The notes below the pieces were generated by a model. The model searched no databases and was not told the DNA's origin. It saw nothing but the letters and a program-made list of their open reading frames with translations. A program made the position numbers and the translations under genes. A stretch of 64,000 bases of DNA from CAVWUA01 sp963758025 (GTDB taxonomy: Bacteria > Planctomycetota > Planctomycetia > Isosphaerales > Isosphaeraceae): NCBI GenBank assembly GCA_963758025.1, contig CAVWUA010000013.1, positions 1 through 64,000 of the forward strand. Direction: 5' to 3'. This document shows, in pieces, positions 1-10,575 of this stretch (position 1 is the stretch's first letter; each line of letters begins with the position of its first letter).

Positions 1-574
1 CCACGTTCGGATGCTCGACCTGCGCGGCGGCCTTCGCCTCGCGCTCGAATCGCTCGCGCGCGCCGGCGGCGTCGCGCCAGGAGGGAAGGATCTTGATGGC
101 CACCGCGCGATCGAGCACCGGGTCGTGCCCCTTCAGGACGACCCCCATGCCGCCCCGTCCCAGCTCGGCCGTGGCGCGGAACCCGTCGATCGTGCCAAGG
201 TCCCCCTCAACCAGCACCGGACCGAGGAAATCCAGGGGGCCGGGAACCGGGGTCGGGTTCGGCTGCGTGGCCTGCGCCGTCGTGCCTCCGCCGTTATGGT
301 GGATCTCGCCGGGGGAGTCCGCGTCCTCCGCCGCGAACGCCCGGAGCCGTTCCATCAAGGGGGCCAGACCCGCCAGACCTTGAGGAACCGCCGCCAGCGA
401 GCGTCGGCTGATCCGGCGCCGCAGGTCCGGCTCGGCCGTCAACCGCTCCAGCCGAGCCTGGCACGCCTCGCACTGAGCGACGTGCTCCCGGAGCGTGTGC
501 GACCAGGGCCCGGCCACATCACCGGCGAGATACCGCCGCAACTGCTCATCCGTCCCGCAGCGGGATCTCGCCAT
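1..574 (-). CDS. Serine/threonine protein kinase with N-terminal zinc-finger-like segment (partial, C-terminus off the left edge)
   Basis: Translating the minus strand from the ATG at 574 gives 191 open residues running off the window. Residues 31-38 form H-x3-C-x2-C, like the zinc-binding anti-sigma segments found ahead of many planctomycete kinases. A Pro/Thr-rich linker (about 85-120) leads into a kinase domain: glycine loop GRGGMGVV at 139-146, AIK lysine at 161, and the alpha-C segment ending in VEHPNV. The HRD and DFG motifs lie outside the window. The gene follows an ECF sigma factor on the same strand by about 60 bp, so co-transcription is likely. The Hanks-type kinase identity is secure from the N-lobe motifs. 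Its substrate is unknown. Confidence 0.88.
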   Translation of the reverse strand, partial: MARSRCGTDEQLRRYLAGDVAGPWSHTLREHVAQCEACQARLERLTAEPDLRRRISRRSLAAVPQGLAGLAPLMERLRAFAAEDADSPGEIHHNGGGTTAQATQPNPTPVPGPLDFLGPVLVEGDLGTIDGFRATAELGRGGMGVVLKGHDPVLDRAVAIKILPSWRDAAGARERFEREAKAAAQVEHPNV

Positions 575-633
575 CCCGTTCTACCTCGTCCTAAACGCCT
601 TGTATGGGGGGGAGAGACGTGCCCACCGGAAGT

Positions 634-1263
634 TCATGCCGATTCCAGAGGCACCAGCGCCACGGCGTCCTCGGCCAGATGCGCCACCTCCTCGCGGAAC
701 CGCTTGAGGAACCGGCTCTTGGCCTCGAAGACGCGCTCGATGGGCAGGTCCAACCGCTCGGCCACCCGGGAGGCCCGACAACCCACGATCCAGGTCAACT
801 TGAAGATCACCCACGACCGCTTCGTGAAGTGCACGCGGGTCCGCTCCAGCGCGACGCGGTGGATATAGGCCGCCAGCTCCTCCTCCCAGACGCCGTCCTC
901 CCAGTGGACGACCTGGTGCTCCGGCAGGCCCAGGGTCACCAACTTTCCCTGACCTCGTGCCACCCGGTTGATCCGGTTCCACGCATTGGCGATCTCGTTG
1001 CGTGTCAAGACCCCGAGCCACCCCCGGAACCGGCCCCGCTCAGGTTGGTACTCGAACGAACGAATCGACCGAAGCACCTGGAGAAACACGTTTTGCGTGA
1101 CGTCAGCCGCCTCGGCCTCGTTCAGACGATACCGCAGGCACAACCCATAAATAAACGGGCCGTAGATCTCGACAAATTCCTTCCATGCCTTGCCATCGTG
1201 GGGATCGCGGATCCGGAACACGAGGCTCGCGCTCGTCGGGAACCCCGGAGAGCCTTTCACCAT
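634..1263 (-). CDS. RNA polymerase ECF-type sigma factor
   Basis: A 209-aa protein. Region 2 is visible at about residues 20-90 (WKEFVEIYGPFIYGLCLRYR, AADVTQNVFLQVLRSI, FRGWLGVLTRNEIAN). A C-terminal helix-turn-helix-like region 4 follows (SRVAERLDLPIERVFEAKSR). The longer open frame begins at 1413, but the ATG at 1263 has a strong GAGGAGG ribosome site just upstream, so I use that start. The gene precedes the Ser/Thr kinase gene on the same strand, the usual planctomycete pairing in which the kinase is thought to modulate sigma activity. Its regulon cannot be read from the sequence. Confidence 0.88.
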   Translation of the reverse strand: MVKGSPGFPTSASLVFRIRDPHDGKAWKEFVEIYGPFIYGLCLRYRLNEAEAADVTQNVFLQVLRSIRSFEYQPERGRFRGWLGVLTRNEIANAWNRINRVARGQGKLVTLGLPEHQVVHWEDGVWEEELAAYIHRVALERTRVHFTKRSWVIFKLTWIVGCRASRVAERLDLPIERVFEAKSRFLKRFREEVAHLAEDAVALVPLESA

Positions 1264-1495
1264 GTTCCTCCTCGAAAGATAAAGATGGGATAACAATCCC
1301 ATCGTCTCACATATCCGACCTATGGGAAAGATTTTTTTCGGATTCCCGCGCAAGAATCCGACGCTCGCGCGGAAAGCCAGATTCCGTGTCGATTTTCCGA
1401 AACGAAGGCCCATCGCCAGAAGGATGGGGAGAGCCTGTACCCTTCAAGGTGAAACCCTGGAAGGTCGCGATTCGCCCAGGAACACCGACAATCGT

Positions 1496-3161
1496 TCAGG
1501 GCTTGGGTTCTTTCGACGTGTCTTCGTCCGACTTGGCCGGAAGGATCGTCAGCCAGACGGCTTCCGTCGATGCGCCCGATCCTCCCAGCGCGGCCCGCGC
1601 GGCATGCTCCCGCTCAGGGGGACCGTCCGCGCGACCGACGATCCGGAAGGGGCCGCTCCAGGGGGCGAGGTCCGGACCAGCCTCCAGGCGGAGGGTCGCC
1701 GATTTGGCCGATTTCCCTTTCGGCTCGGAGGTCCCCGGCGTCACGGTCAGGCCCTCGGGCAGGCCGTCCGCCTGGATCGCGATCGCGCCGGCGAAACCGT
1801 CCTGACGCTCCACGCCCACGGGGATCTCCAGCGGCTTGCCCGGCGTCAGGGTGAATCCATCCGCCTTCACCGACAGACGGTAATCCGGCTCGGGCACCTC
1901 GACCCGGAGCAGATAGACGAACCGGACGCCCCCCCGGCCGTTCAGGTCGCGGACCCGGACGCGAAATTCGCCATCGGCCGGCGCGGTGAATCGCAGCTCG
2001 GCGTCCCGTCCGCCGTCGGCGTCGTCCACCTCGGCCAGCGACTTGCCGCCGGCGTCCGTCACGCTCAGGACCGGGTCGAGCGGCTGACCGAGCGACCGCG
2101 ACTCCACCCGGACCCGCCGGGTTTCCCCCTTCTTGAGCGTGATTCCGAAGACGTCCACATCACCCACAGGGTTGATCCGCCCGCTGAGCACGGCCGGGCC
2201 GGCGATCGCCTGCGGCTGATCCGGGGCCTCGGCCTCCGTCTCGACCAGGGCCGGAACGTTCGTGCGTCGCACCTCAACCGCGTTGCCCAGCGAGGAATGG
2301 GAGACATCCCACGGAATCCGACGCCTCCTCGGCGGCCTCGACACTCAAGCGGCGGGCCTCCTCCGGGATGTTCCAGCCGACGGCCTCGACCGAACCCGGC
2401 CTCATCCCGGGCGACGGCCAGCGGGAACGTATGGTCGAGGAAGCCGCCCGTCGTCAGCGTCAGCCGATAGAGATAATCGTCGCTCCCGGAGAAACCGATC
2501 GTGCTGTTCGGCTCGGACGGGAACGCGAACACGCGGACGATGTACGTGCCATCGGCGGGGCTTTCGAAGACGACTTGCGGGTCGAGCCCGTGGTCGTCGT
2601 GATTCTCGGCCAGGACGAACCCGTCGCGCGGACGCCACCTGCAGGATCCCGTCCATCGGTGAGCCAAGCTGACTGTTGGCTTCGAGCGAGGCGACGAGCG
2701 TCTGACCGCGGTTCAGCCGCACGGCGTAACCGTCCACGTCCCCGCGCTTCTGAGAGGCGGCCATTCACCGTGACGGCGGCCGTCTCGATCGTCTGCGCCT
2801 TCGCCACCGCGTCGTTCGGCTCGGCCTCGATCACCTCGGGCAGCGTGCCGACGAGGAACGGCCGGAGGGCCGAGGCCCCTTCCTCGTCGTGGAGGCGGAT
2901 CCAGTGGAGGCCGATGGGGGCCTCCTCGGCGATGGCGACCGAGAGTTTGCCTTTCTCCTCGCCCGGCGTGACCTCAAGTCCGTCGCCGAGGGTCCAGACC
3001 TCGGGCGGCCAGTGGTCGAACCGGCCCGAGGCGGTCACCTCGACGGTCTGCCCGCGCTGGCCCCAGGCGGGAACAGGGTATTGACCTCCGGCGGCTTGCC
3101 CCAACGCCCGCCCGGCCAGGGCCAGGGCGACGACCGACACGATCCACGGCACCCGACTCAT
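1496..3161 (-). CDS. Secreted PPC-domain (pre-peptidase C-terminal) planctomycete protein, reading frame broken
   Basis: The ATG at 3161 has GAGGA five bases upstream; an in-frame ATG at 3179 lacks a clear site. An N-terminal signal peptide (VPWIVSVVALALAGRALGQ) is followed by an Ig-like stretch, then EAEPNDAVAKAQ, the usual lead into PPC beta-sandwich domains. A second PPC-like block follows (INPVGDVDVFGITLKKGE). Four frame changes are needed, near 2752, 2640, 2400 and 2310, to join stretches that read as one family member. The gene starts 34 bp after the DUF1501 gene and is last in the transcript starting at 7022. Such proteins often accompany PSD1/DUF1501 genes; a carbohydrate or surface-binding role is inferred. 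Confidence 0.7.
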
Positions 3162-3194
3162 GATCGTCCTCGACTTCATGTTGCGGAACGCCGA

Positions 3195-4526
3195 TCAGCC
3201 CATCAGCTCGGCGATGGGGGTCGGGTCGCTCACCAGGTGGGCGGGGCGGCCGTTGGGGGCGTAGTAGATCTTGCCGGGGTCGATGCCGAGCTTGGTGTAG
3301 ATCGTCGAGGCGAAGTTCTCGGGGGAGAGGATGCGCTCGCTGGCGGCGAACCCTCGGGTATCGGTCGCGCCGATGACCTGGCCGCCGGGCGTGCCGCCAC
3401 CGGCGAACATCACCGACATGGCGTTGGACCAGTGGTCTCGGCCTCCGCGGTCGTTGATCTTGGGCGTGCGGCCGAACTCACCCAGAGCGACCACCAGCGT
3501 CGAATCGAGCTGGCCCCGGCGGTCGAGGTCCTGGATCAGGGCGGCAATCGTCGCCTCGAACGGCGGGAGCTTCTTGTCCAGCCCCTTGAAGATGTCAACA
3601 TGGTGGTCCCAGCCCCCTTCGTAGAGCGTGACGAACGGCACGCCCGCCTCGACCAGCCGGCGGGCCAGGAGCGCCCGCTGGCCGAACGAGTTGCGGCCGT
3701 AGGCGTCGCGGACCTCGTCCGGCTCGCTGTGGATGTCGAACGCCTTCTGCGCCTCGGGGGACGAGATCAGGTTGTACCCCTGCTCGTAATACTCATCGAG
3801 AGCCAGGACCGGGTCGCCGGCCTCCTCGTCGGCGTAGCGGCGGAAGCGGTCGATCTGCGCGCGCAGGTCGCGGCGGTCGCCGAAGCGGTCGTCGTCGATC
3901 CCGCGCGGGGGGACGACGTCGCGGACGCGGAACCCGTCGGAGTTCGGGTTGTCCGGCACGACGAACGGCGCGTACTTGGCCCCCAGGAAGTTCGGACCGC
4001 CGGAGCGCGACATCTGCGGGATCGAGAAATAGGCCGGCAGGCCGTTCTTCGCCCCCCGCTCGTAGGCCGTGACCGAGCCGAGGCTCGGGTGGAAGCTGAC
4101 GAACGCCCCGCAGCCGACCGGGATGCGCGTCGGCGCGCCGGTCATCATGTAATGGTTCCCCGCGCCGTGGTTCCCCTGGTCGTGACGGATCGACCGCACG
4201 ACCGCCAGCTTGTCGGCGATCTCCGCGAGCTTCGTCATGTGCTTGGAGAACGACACGCCGGGGATCTTCGTGGCGATCGGCGCGAACTCCCCGCGGATCT
4301 CCGACGGGGCGTCAGGCTTGGGGTCGAACGTCTCGTAGTGGCTCGGCCCGCCGTCCATCCAGATCAGGATGCAGCTCGACGCCCTGGGGGCGGAACCGCC
4401 AGCCAGAGCCGCCGCCTGACCTCGCAAGCGGAGCGCATTGATAAGCCCTCCGCCAACCAAGCTCCCCAGACCAAGCCGGAGGCAGTCGCGGCGGGTGACG
4501 GACTCGCAGTTTCGGTAAGTGCTCAT
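3195..4526 (-). CDS. DUF1501 domain-containing secreted protein (module 1)
   Basis: 443 aa, intact. The N-terminus has a twin-arginine-like signal (VTRRDCLRLGLGSLVGGG). The family hallmarks are present: WMDGGPSHYETFDPKP near the start, the GGWDHH region, and LGEFGRTPKINDRGGRDHW before the C-terminus. DUF1501 proteins share a fold with sulfatases and phosphatases but have no firmly assigned reaction. The gene lies 38 bp downstream of the DUF1549/DUF1553 gene and upstream of the PPC gene, so the three are probably one transcript. Because of a frame change in the upstream gene, the open frame here extends without a stop back to 7022. I treat that as an artefact and use the ATG at 4526. Confidence 0.88.
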   Translation of the reverse strand: MSTYRNCESVTRRDCLRLGLGSLVGGGLINALRLRGQAAALAGGSAPRASSCILIWMDGGPSHYETFDPKPDAPSEIRGEFAPIATKIPGVSFSKHMTKLAEIADKLAVVRSIRHDQGNHGAGNHYMMTGAPTRIPVGCGAFVSFHPSLGSVTAYERGAKNGLPAYFSIPQMSRSGGPNFLGAKYAPFVVPDNPNSDGFRVRDVVPPRGIDDDRFGDRRDLRAQIDRFRRYADEEAGDPVLALDEYYEQGYNLISSPEAQKAFDIHSEPDEVRDAYGRNSFGQRALLARRLVEAGVPFVTLYEGGWDHHVDIFKGLDKKLPPFEATIAALIQDLDRRGQLDSTLVVALGEFGRTPKINDRGGRDHWSNAMSVMFAGGGTPGGQVIGATDTRGFAASERILSPENFASTIYTKLGIDPGKIYYAPNGRPAHLVSDPTPIAELMG

Positions 4527-4564
4527 CAGATCATCCTGCCTGTTCGGGCGGGGTAGGGGACCGG

Positions 4565-7022
4565 CTAGTCCTTGAACACGAATTCCGCCGAGTTGAGCAA
4601 GGCCCAGAGCAGGTCCTCGGTCGCCCGGCGTCGGCTCATGTCGGGTTCCTCGAAGACGCTCCGGCCGAGTGCGCGCTCCTCGTCGGTCGGGTAACGGCAA
4701 TAGGTCAGAAGGTACAGTTCCTCGACGATCGCATCGGGCGTCTTGTCGCTCGCGGCCAGGGCCGCCGCGCGGCCGGCGTCGCTGGTGACCTTCTCGTGCA
4801 ATCGCGGCGAGTTCATCAGGTGCAGGGCCTGCACGACCGACGTGTCGCTCGTGCGCTCGCAAGGGGGGTCCTGGTTCGGGTCGGGGCGGCCGAAGGTATC
4901 GAGAAAGAGCGAGGTCGTCCGGTGGGTCCAGAGCGCCGCGGCCCTCGTGCCGGGAGGCGCCGCGTCGAAGTCCTCGGGAACCCGCGTGATGTCGCGTGAT
5001 CGCGTCGAGCAACGGTTCCGCCCGCAACCGCTGGCGATAATGCCGCGAGTGGTTCCGCGTGTCGGCCACGTTCCGCTCGTTCGGCGCCGTGCTCAGACCA
5101 TAGACGTACGAGGTCATGATCGTGCGGATCAGGTGCTTGAGGTCGTACCCGTGCTCCCGGAAGTCCTCCGCCAGCGCCTCCAGCAAGGGGCCGTTGGTCG
5201 GCGGGTTGGTGGCCCGCAGGTCGTCCACCGGATCGACCAGGCCACGGACCATCAGGTCGGCCCAGACCCGGTTGGCGATCACCCGGGCGAAGTACGGGTT
5301 TTCGGGGGAGGTCATCCAGTCGGCCAGGATGTCGCGGGGGTCGGTCTCGGGATCGTCGGCCGAAGGGGCCTCGCCGAAGAGGGGTTTCGGCGGCACGACC
5401 TCGCCGGTCAGCGGGTGCTTGACCGTGCCCGACTTGGCCGTGAACAGGATTTCCTCGCTCCCGGAGATCGGCGGCGAGACGCCGCGCCCCTTGCGGCCGA
5501 TCCGGGCGAAATAGGCGGCGAAGCCGTAAAAATCATCCTGGCCCCAGACCTCGAACGGGTGATGGTGGCACTTCGCGCATTCGAGCCGGATGCCCAGGAA
5601 GAGCTGGCTCATCATCGTCGCCGCCTCTTCCGGCTCGCGACGGTCGCGGAAGACGGTCGCCGGGCCGTGGCGGAAGGTGCTCCCCCGGGCCGTGACGATC
5701 GCGCGGGCGAACTGGTCGTAGGGCATGTTCTGGCGGAAGGCGTCCCGAATCCAGGCGTCGAGGTTCCAGACCGCCTTGATGCCGACGCGGTACGGGTTGG
5801 GCCGGAGCAGATCGACCCACTTGTTCGCCCAGTGGTCGGCGTACTCGGGGCGGTCGAGCAGGCGATCGACGAGCTTGACCCGCTTCTCGGGATCGGTATC
5901 GGCCAGGAAGGCGCGGGTTTCCTCGGGGGTCGGCAGACGGCCGATCACGTCGAGGTACGCCCTGCGCTGGAAAGGCGCGTCGCCCGACGGCTCGGACGGC
6001 GTGATGCCCAGTTTCTGGAGCTTGTCCCAGACCAGGCCGTCGATGAAGTTCTTCCGGGGGAGGTTCGCGTAGAAATCGGCCGGAGGGGTCGTGCCGGGCA
6101 GGGGGATCGTGACCTCGCACGTGGCGAAGTGGCCATCGAACCGCGCGGTGATCGCGGCCTCGCCGGGGATCGGCCCGGCCTCGATCTGGCCCTCGGGGCT
6201 GACGCCGACGACGGCCGACTCGTTCGACGCGAACGCGGCCAGGTGGGTCACGTCCCGCGTCGAGCCGTCGCTGTCGTGCGCCGAGACGACCAACTGCTGC
6301 CGCTCGCCGCCGCTCATGATCCGCTCGCCGGGAGAGATGGTGATCCGCTCCAGGGTGGGCGCGTCGGCGGGACCGCGGGGCATGCCGCTGTCGATCCAGC
6401 GCCGGAGGATCTCGTAAAACGCCTCGTCACGCTCCAGCCTCGGTCCGCCGCCGTGCGGGATCGTGGCGGTCCCCTTGAGCAGGATGAGGCTCTGCTCGGG
6501 CGCGGCCGGAAAGACGCGGCGGCCCCGCGCTTCCTTGGTGAGGGCGTCGTAATCGAAGTTCGGGTCAAACCCCAGCAGCGAGAGCTGGAAGCCGTTCTGC
6601 CCGCGGGCCTTGCCGTGACACGCCCCGGCGTTGCAGCCGGCGCGGGTGAGGATCGGCATCACGTCGTGCTCGAACGTGACGCGAGGCGGCCCGTCCGCCT
6701 CGACGACGCGGAACGACCCCCGCGCCTCCTGTCCGGCGAACGCCGCGACGATCGTCCCCTCGCCGTTGCCGACGGGGACGACCACGCCCCCTTCCTCAAC
6801 CTGGAGCACCTCGGGCGACTCGCAACGGAACTCCACCTCGCCGGTCAGGTCGATCGGGCGACCATCCACCATGCCGGTGACGATCACCTGCTGCCGGTCC
6901 AGAGGTCCGTGCAGAACCGCCTCGCCCGGCGTGATCGTCAAGGAATCCGGCAACGGCGCCGCCGCCCCGAGCATCGTCAGGACCGCGAGACTCGCCAGCA
7001 GCATTTTCCCTCGTGTGCGCAT
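4565..7022 (-). CDS. Planctomycete cytochrome-like DUF1549/DUF1553 (PSD1) protein with two Ig-like domains, one frameshift
   Basis: Order of parts from the N-terminus: signal peptide, Big2-type Ig-like domain (about 25-110), a cytochrome-like segment with GCNAGACHGK, a second Ig-like domain (about 225-305), DUF1549 (FIDGLVWDKLQKLGITPSE to the ECAKCHHHPFEVWGQ heme-like motif), then DUF1553 (NPYFARVIANRVWADLMVRG). Near 4993 the frame changes: LLDAIT continues in another frame as ITRVPEDFDAAPPG and ends in the typical WALLNSAEFVFKD. About 800 aa in total. It is first in the module-1 transcript. The Ig-domain architecture and CNAGACHG motif differ from the CxxCHG type seen in the other four modules here. 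Electron transfer or surface sugar binding is proposed for the family, not proven. Confidence 0.82.
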
Positions 7023-7640
7023 GCCAGCCCCCTGACCGGATCATCTCATTGCCTAATCCCACAATCCTTGATCATACCCGATCCGCGCGAGAAATCCAAC
7101 ATTCGTGTAACAGACCGATCCAAAATGAGCGACGAATCCGCGTTCACGGGCCGAGGGTGACAATCGTTCCGCAGCGAACAAGGTGCGGCAGCATATTAAG
7201 CCGATCCAGCCGACGTGGGGTTAGAGGCAATCTTGAAGGGCGACGTCGGCATGTCGGAGCGAAACGCGCAAAGCACTCTTGCAGGTGGCGCGCGTGAATG
7301 CATTTGGCTTGCGCGGTCGATGAGCCGCGTAAGGGAGTCTCGCGAATCCCCGGCGTGCGCTACAGCGGTGAAACGTTGAATTCGAGACAAGTGTGAGGCG
7401 CGAATTGCCCGGCCAGGGCACTGGCCGATCGGCGCCCGGCGGGTCTCATCAAACGGCCAATTCCGAGCCAGGGGCCGATGCCTCGGAGAAGTCCGATGCG
7501 AGGCCGAATAAATGCGCACTTGGAGCCTGGTCCTGACCTGACCGCTCGGATAGAGTGAGCACACGACCTTCTCCACGGCTCCGTAATGATCGCTGGGGAG
7601 ATACGACAGCGGGTCTCCAACCTCCAATGTAGAGAATCCA
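7023..7640. other. Intergenic region without a recognisable gene
   Basis: About 620 bp separate the divergent starts of the module-1 transcript (minus) and the arylsulfatase (plus), so promoters for both should lie here. I see no convincing coding frame. Several overlapping minus-strand frames are open, but none shows a family motif or a ribosome site. No tRNA or strong hairpin was found. Confidence 0.5.
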
Positions 7641-10156
7641 ATGAGACAGAGAATGATACCGCCTCTCCTCCAGTGCGTGGTGACGGCCGCCGTCCTGGCC
7701 GGCGTCTCGTCCCTCGAAGCCCAGCAAGTCACCGGCGAACCGGGTTCACCCGGCGCGACGACGACGATCCCCGGTGATCAACTGCCGGCGCCGGACCCGA
7801 AGTTCGGCGGCGTGATCAAGGACGAGGCCCTGCAATCCAAGGCGTGGTGGCCGCCGCGCATCGTGCCGCCCAAGACGGCGCCGAACGTCCTGCTCATCAT
7901 GACCGACGACGCGGGCTTCGGCGTGCCGAGCACCTTCGGCGGCGTCATCCCGACGCCGACGATGGATCGCATCGCGAAGGCCGGCCTGCGCTACAACAAC
8001 ATCCACTCCACCGCGCTCTGCTCGCCGACGCGCGCCGCGCTGATCACCGGGCGCAATCACCATTCGGCCGGCTTCGGCGTGATCTCGGAGCAGTCCACCG
8101 GCTTCCCCGGCTACAACAGCATCATCCCCGAGGACAAGGCCACGATCGGCCGCATTCTCAAGGAGAACGGCTACGCCACGTCCTGGTTCGGCAAGGACCA
8201 CAACGTGCCGGCCTTCGCGGCCAGCCAGGTCGGGCCCTTCGATCAGTGGCCGATCGGCATGGGCTTCGACTATTTCTACGGGTTCGTCGGCGGTGACGCC
8301 AACCAGTGGGAGCCGAACCTCTTCCGCAACACCACGCAGATCTATCCCTTCGAGGGCAAGCCGGGCTGGAACCTGGTCACCGGGATGGCCGACGACGCCA
8401 TCGACTACCTGAACCGGATCAACCAGATCGAGCCCGACAAGCCGTTCTTCTGCTACTACGTCCCCGGCGCCACCCATGCGCCCCATCACCCGACCAAGGA
8501 ATGGGTGGACAAGATCCACGAGATGCACCTGTTCGACGACGGCTGGAACAAGCTCCGCGAGCGGATCTTCGAGAACCAGAAGCGTCTCGGGGTGATCCCG
8601 AAGGACACCGAGCTCGCGCCCTGGCCGTCGAACGTCATCAAGAACTGGGACGACTGCACGCCCGAGGAGAAGAAGCTCTTCATCCGCCAGGCGGAGGTCT
8701 TCGCCGCCTACGTGGCTTACAACGACCACGAGACCGGCCGCGTCATCCAGGCCATCGAGGACATGGGCAAGCTCGACGACACGCTCATCATCTACATCAA
8801 CGGCGACAACGGTACCAGCGCCGAGGGCGGCCCGCTCGGCACGCCCAACGAGGTCGCGTTCTTCAACGGCATCAACATGATGCCCGTCGAGGAGCAGATG
8901 AAGTGGTATGACGTGTGGGGCACCGAGGAGACCTACAACCACATGTCCGCCGGCTGGTCCTGGGCCTTCGACACGCCGTTCACCTGGTTCAAGCAGAACG
9001 CCTCGAAGCTCGGCGGCATCCGTCAAGGCATGGTGGTCTCCTGGCCCGGGCACATCAAGGACCAGGGCGGCCTCCGCGAGCAGTTCATGCACGTCATCGA
9101 CGTGGTGCCGACCCTCCTCGAAGTCACCGGCATCCCGGCGCCCGAGACGTGGACGGCATCAAGCAGGCGCCCATCGAGGGCACGAGCTTCGCCTATACCT
9201 TCGACGAGCAGAACGCCGAAGCGCCGTCGCGGCACAAGACGCAATACTTCGAGATGATGGGCCAGTGGGCCCTGTATCACGACGGCTGGCTGCTGAGCAC
9301 CAAGGTGAACCGCGCGCCGTGGGAGGCCTACGGCGCCGCCAATCCCGACCCGCTCAACAACCAGGTCTCGAACTCTACGACCTGAACACGGACTTCAGCC
9401 AGTCCCGGAACATCGCCGACGGAGCATCCGGAGAAGGTTAAGGAGATGAAGCAGGCGTTCATCGCGGAGGCGACGAAGTATCAGGTCTTCCCGATGGACG
9501 CCTCGGTGGCCGCCCGGATCGTCGCGCCTCGCCCGAACATCACCGCCGGCCGCACCGAGTTCGTCTACACCCGGCCCATGACCGGCCTGCCGCAGGGCGA
9601 CTCGCCGGTGCTGCTCAACACCTCCTACACCATCACCGCCGACATCGAGGTGCCCGAGGGCGGCGCCGAGGGCATGATCCTCACCTCGGGCGGGCGGTTC
9701 GCCGGCTACGGCTTCTACCTGCTCGGGGGCAAGCCGGTGTTCCTCTGGAACTATCTGGACCTCGAACGGATCAAGTGGGAAGGCCCGGAGCCGCTCGCGC
9801 CCGGCAGGCACACGATCGAGTTCGACTTCCGTTACGACGGCCTCGGCGTGGGCACGCTGGCCTTCAACAGCATGAGCGGCCTCGGCCGTCCCGGCACCGG
9901 CACGCTGAAGGTCGACGGCAAGGAGGTCATGACGAAACCGATGGAGAAGACGCTAGGCATGATCCTGCAGTGGGACGAGGCCTTCGACATCGGCTCCGAC
10001 ACGCTGACGGGCGTGAACGACGCGGATTACCAGCCCCCGTTCCCGCTCACCGCCAAGCTCAACAGACTGACGATCAAGGTGGACCGTCCGCAGTTGTCGC
10101 CCGAGGACATCAAGAAGCTCGAGGCCGCGCAGCGAAACAACGCGGCCAGCGAGTGA
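7641..10156 (+). CDS. Secreted arylsulfatase (formylglycine-dependent), frame broken three times
   Basis: A signal peptide (LLQCVVTAAVLAGVSSLEAQQ) is followed by the sulfatase core. The metal site reads NVLLIMTDDAGFG and the formylglycine motif is CSPTR within ALCSPTRAALITGR. Further landmarks are GYATSWFGKDHN and INGDNGTSAEGG. Frame changes near 9155, 9367 and 9420 separate the core from the C-terminal part (VDGIKQAPIEGTSF, LELYDLNTDFSQSRNIAD, EHPEKVKEMKQAF, then about 230 aa to 10156). Joined, the protein is about 838 aa, typical for long arylsulfatases. Activity needs a formylglycine-generating enzyme, which is not in this window. It hydrolyses sulfate esters, but the exact substrate is unknown. 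It stands alone on the plus strand. Confidence 0.82.
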
Positions 10157-10170
10157 CCGTCAATCCGCGC

Positions 10171-10575
10171 ATGTACCGCGGGCCGGCTCTCGCACGCCCA
10201 CATCCCGCGACCTCCGCTTCGCCGCCGTGCCGCCCGGGGTGCGTGGCGGCCATCGCCACGACATGGCGCGAATGGCGCACCGACCGCCCCAGGCGACAGC
10301 GTTCGAGGCTCAGGCCGATACGGAGCGACATCGTCCTGGAGAAGCTCAGACGCATCACGGACAGCCCAATCTTCAACATCCCGGCCGCGCTGGGCTTGAT
10401 CCTGGCGAGCATCGGGGAGGTGCGCGAGTCGTTCAGCTCGGAATGGGAGCAGATCAAGGTCGGCGTCCATCACGGCGTGTTCCTCTATGGTGTGCTGAGC
10501 CTCATCAAGGGCATCCCGGACCTTGGCGAAGCGATGACGCGGGTTTCCGAGGCGAAGGAAAAGGCAAGAAGGTAG
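10171..10575 (+). CDS. Small hypothetical protein with hydrophobic segments
   Basis: The frame downstream of the sulfatase encodes about 134 aa from the ATG at 10171. Only the C-terminal 80 residues look protein-like: a hydrophobic stretch (IFNIPAALGLILASIGEV), a second one (GVFLYGVLSLIKGIPDL) and a charged tail. The first 50 residues are Arg/Pro-rich and may be untranslated, so the true start could be internal. I recognise no family. It could be a small membrane-associated protein co-transcribed with the sulfatase. Confidence 0.35.
   Translation: MYRGPALARPHPATSASPPCRPGCVAAIATTWREWRTDRPRRQRSRLRPIRSDIVLEKLRRITDSPIFNIPAALGLILASIGEVRESFSSEWEQIKVGVHHGVFLYGVLSLIKGIPDLGEAMTRVSEAKEKARR

Noticed and set aside
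4743..7160. Plus-strand open frame of 805 codons antisense to the DUF1553 gene
   Set aside because: Its composition is the mirror of the real gene (runs of Arg/Val/Asp/Gly), with no motif. Long antisense frames are expected at this GC content. The same holds for 35270-37438 (-), 12210-13829 (-), 53086-55065 (+), 22611-24881 (+) and 30688-33099 (+).
7196..7732. Minus-strand frame of 178 codons upstream of the sulfatase
   Set aside because: It overlaps the sulfatase signal peptide in antisense and shows no family features.
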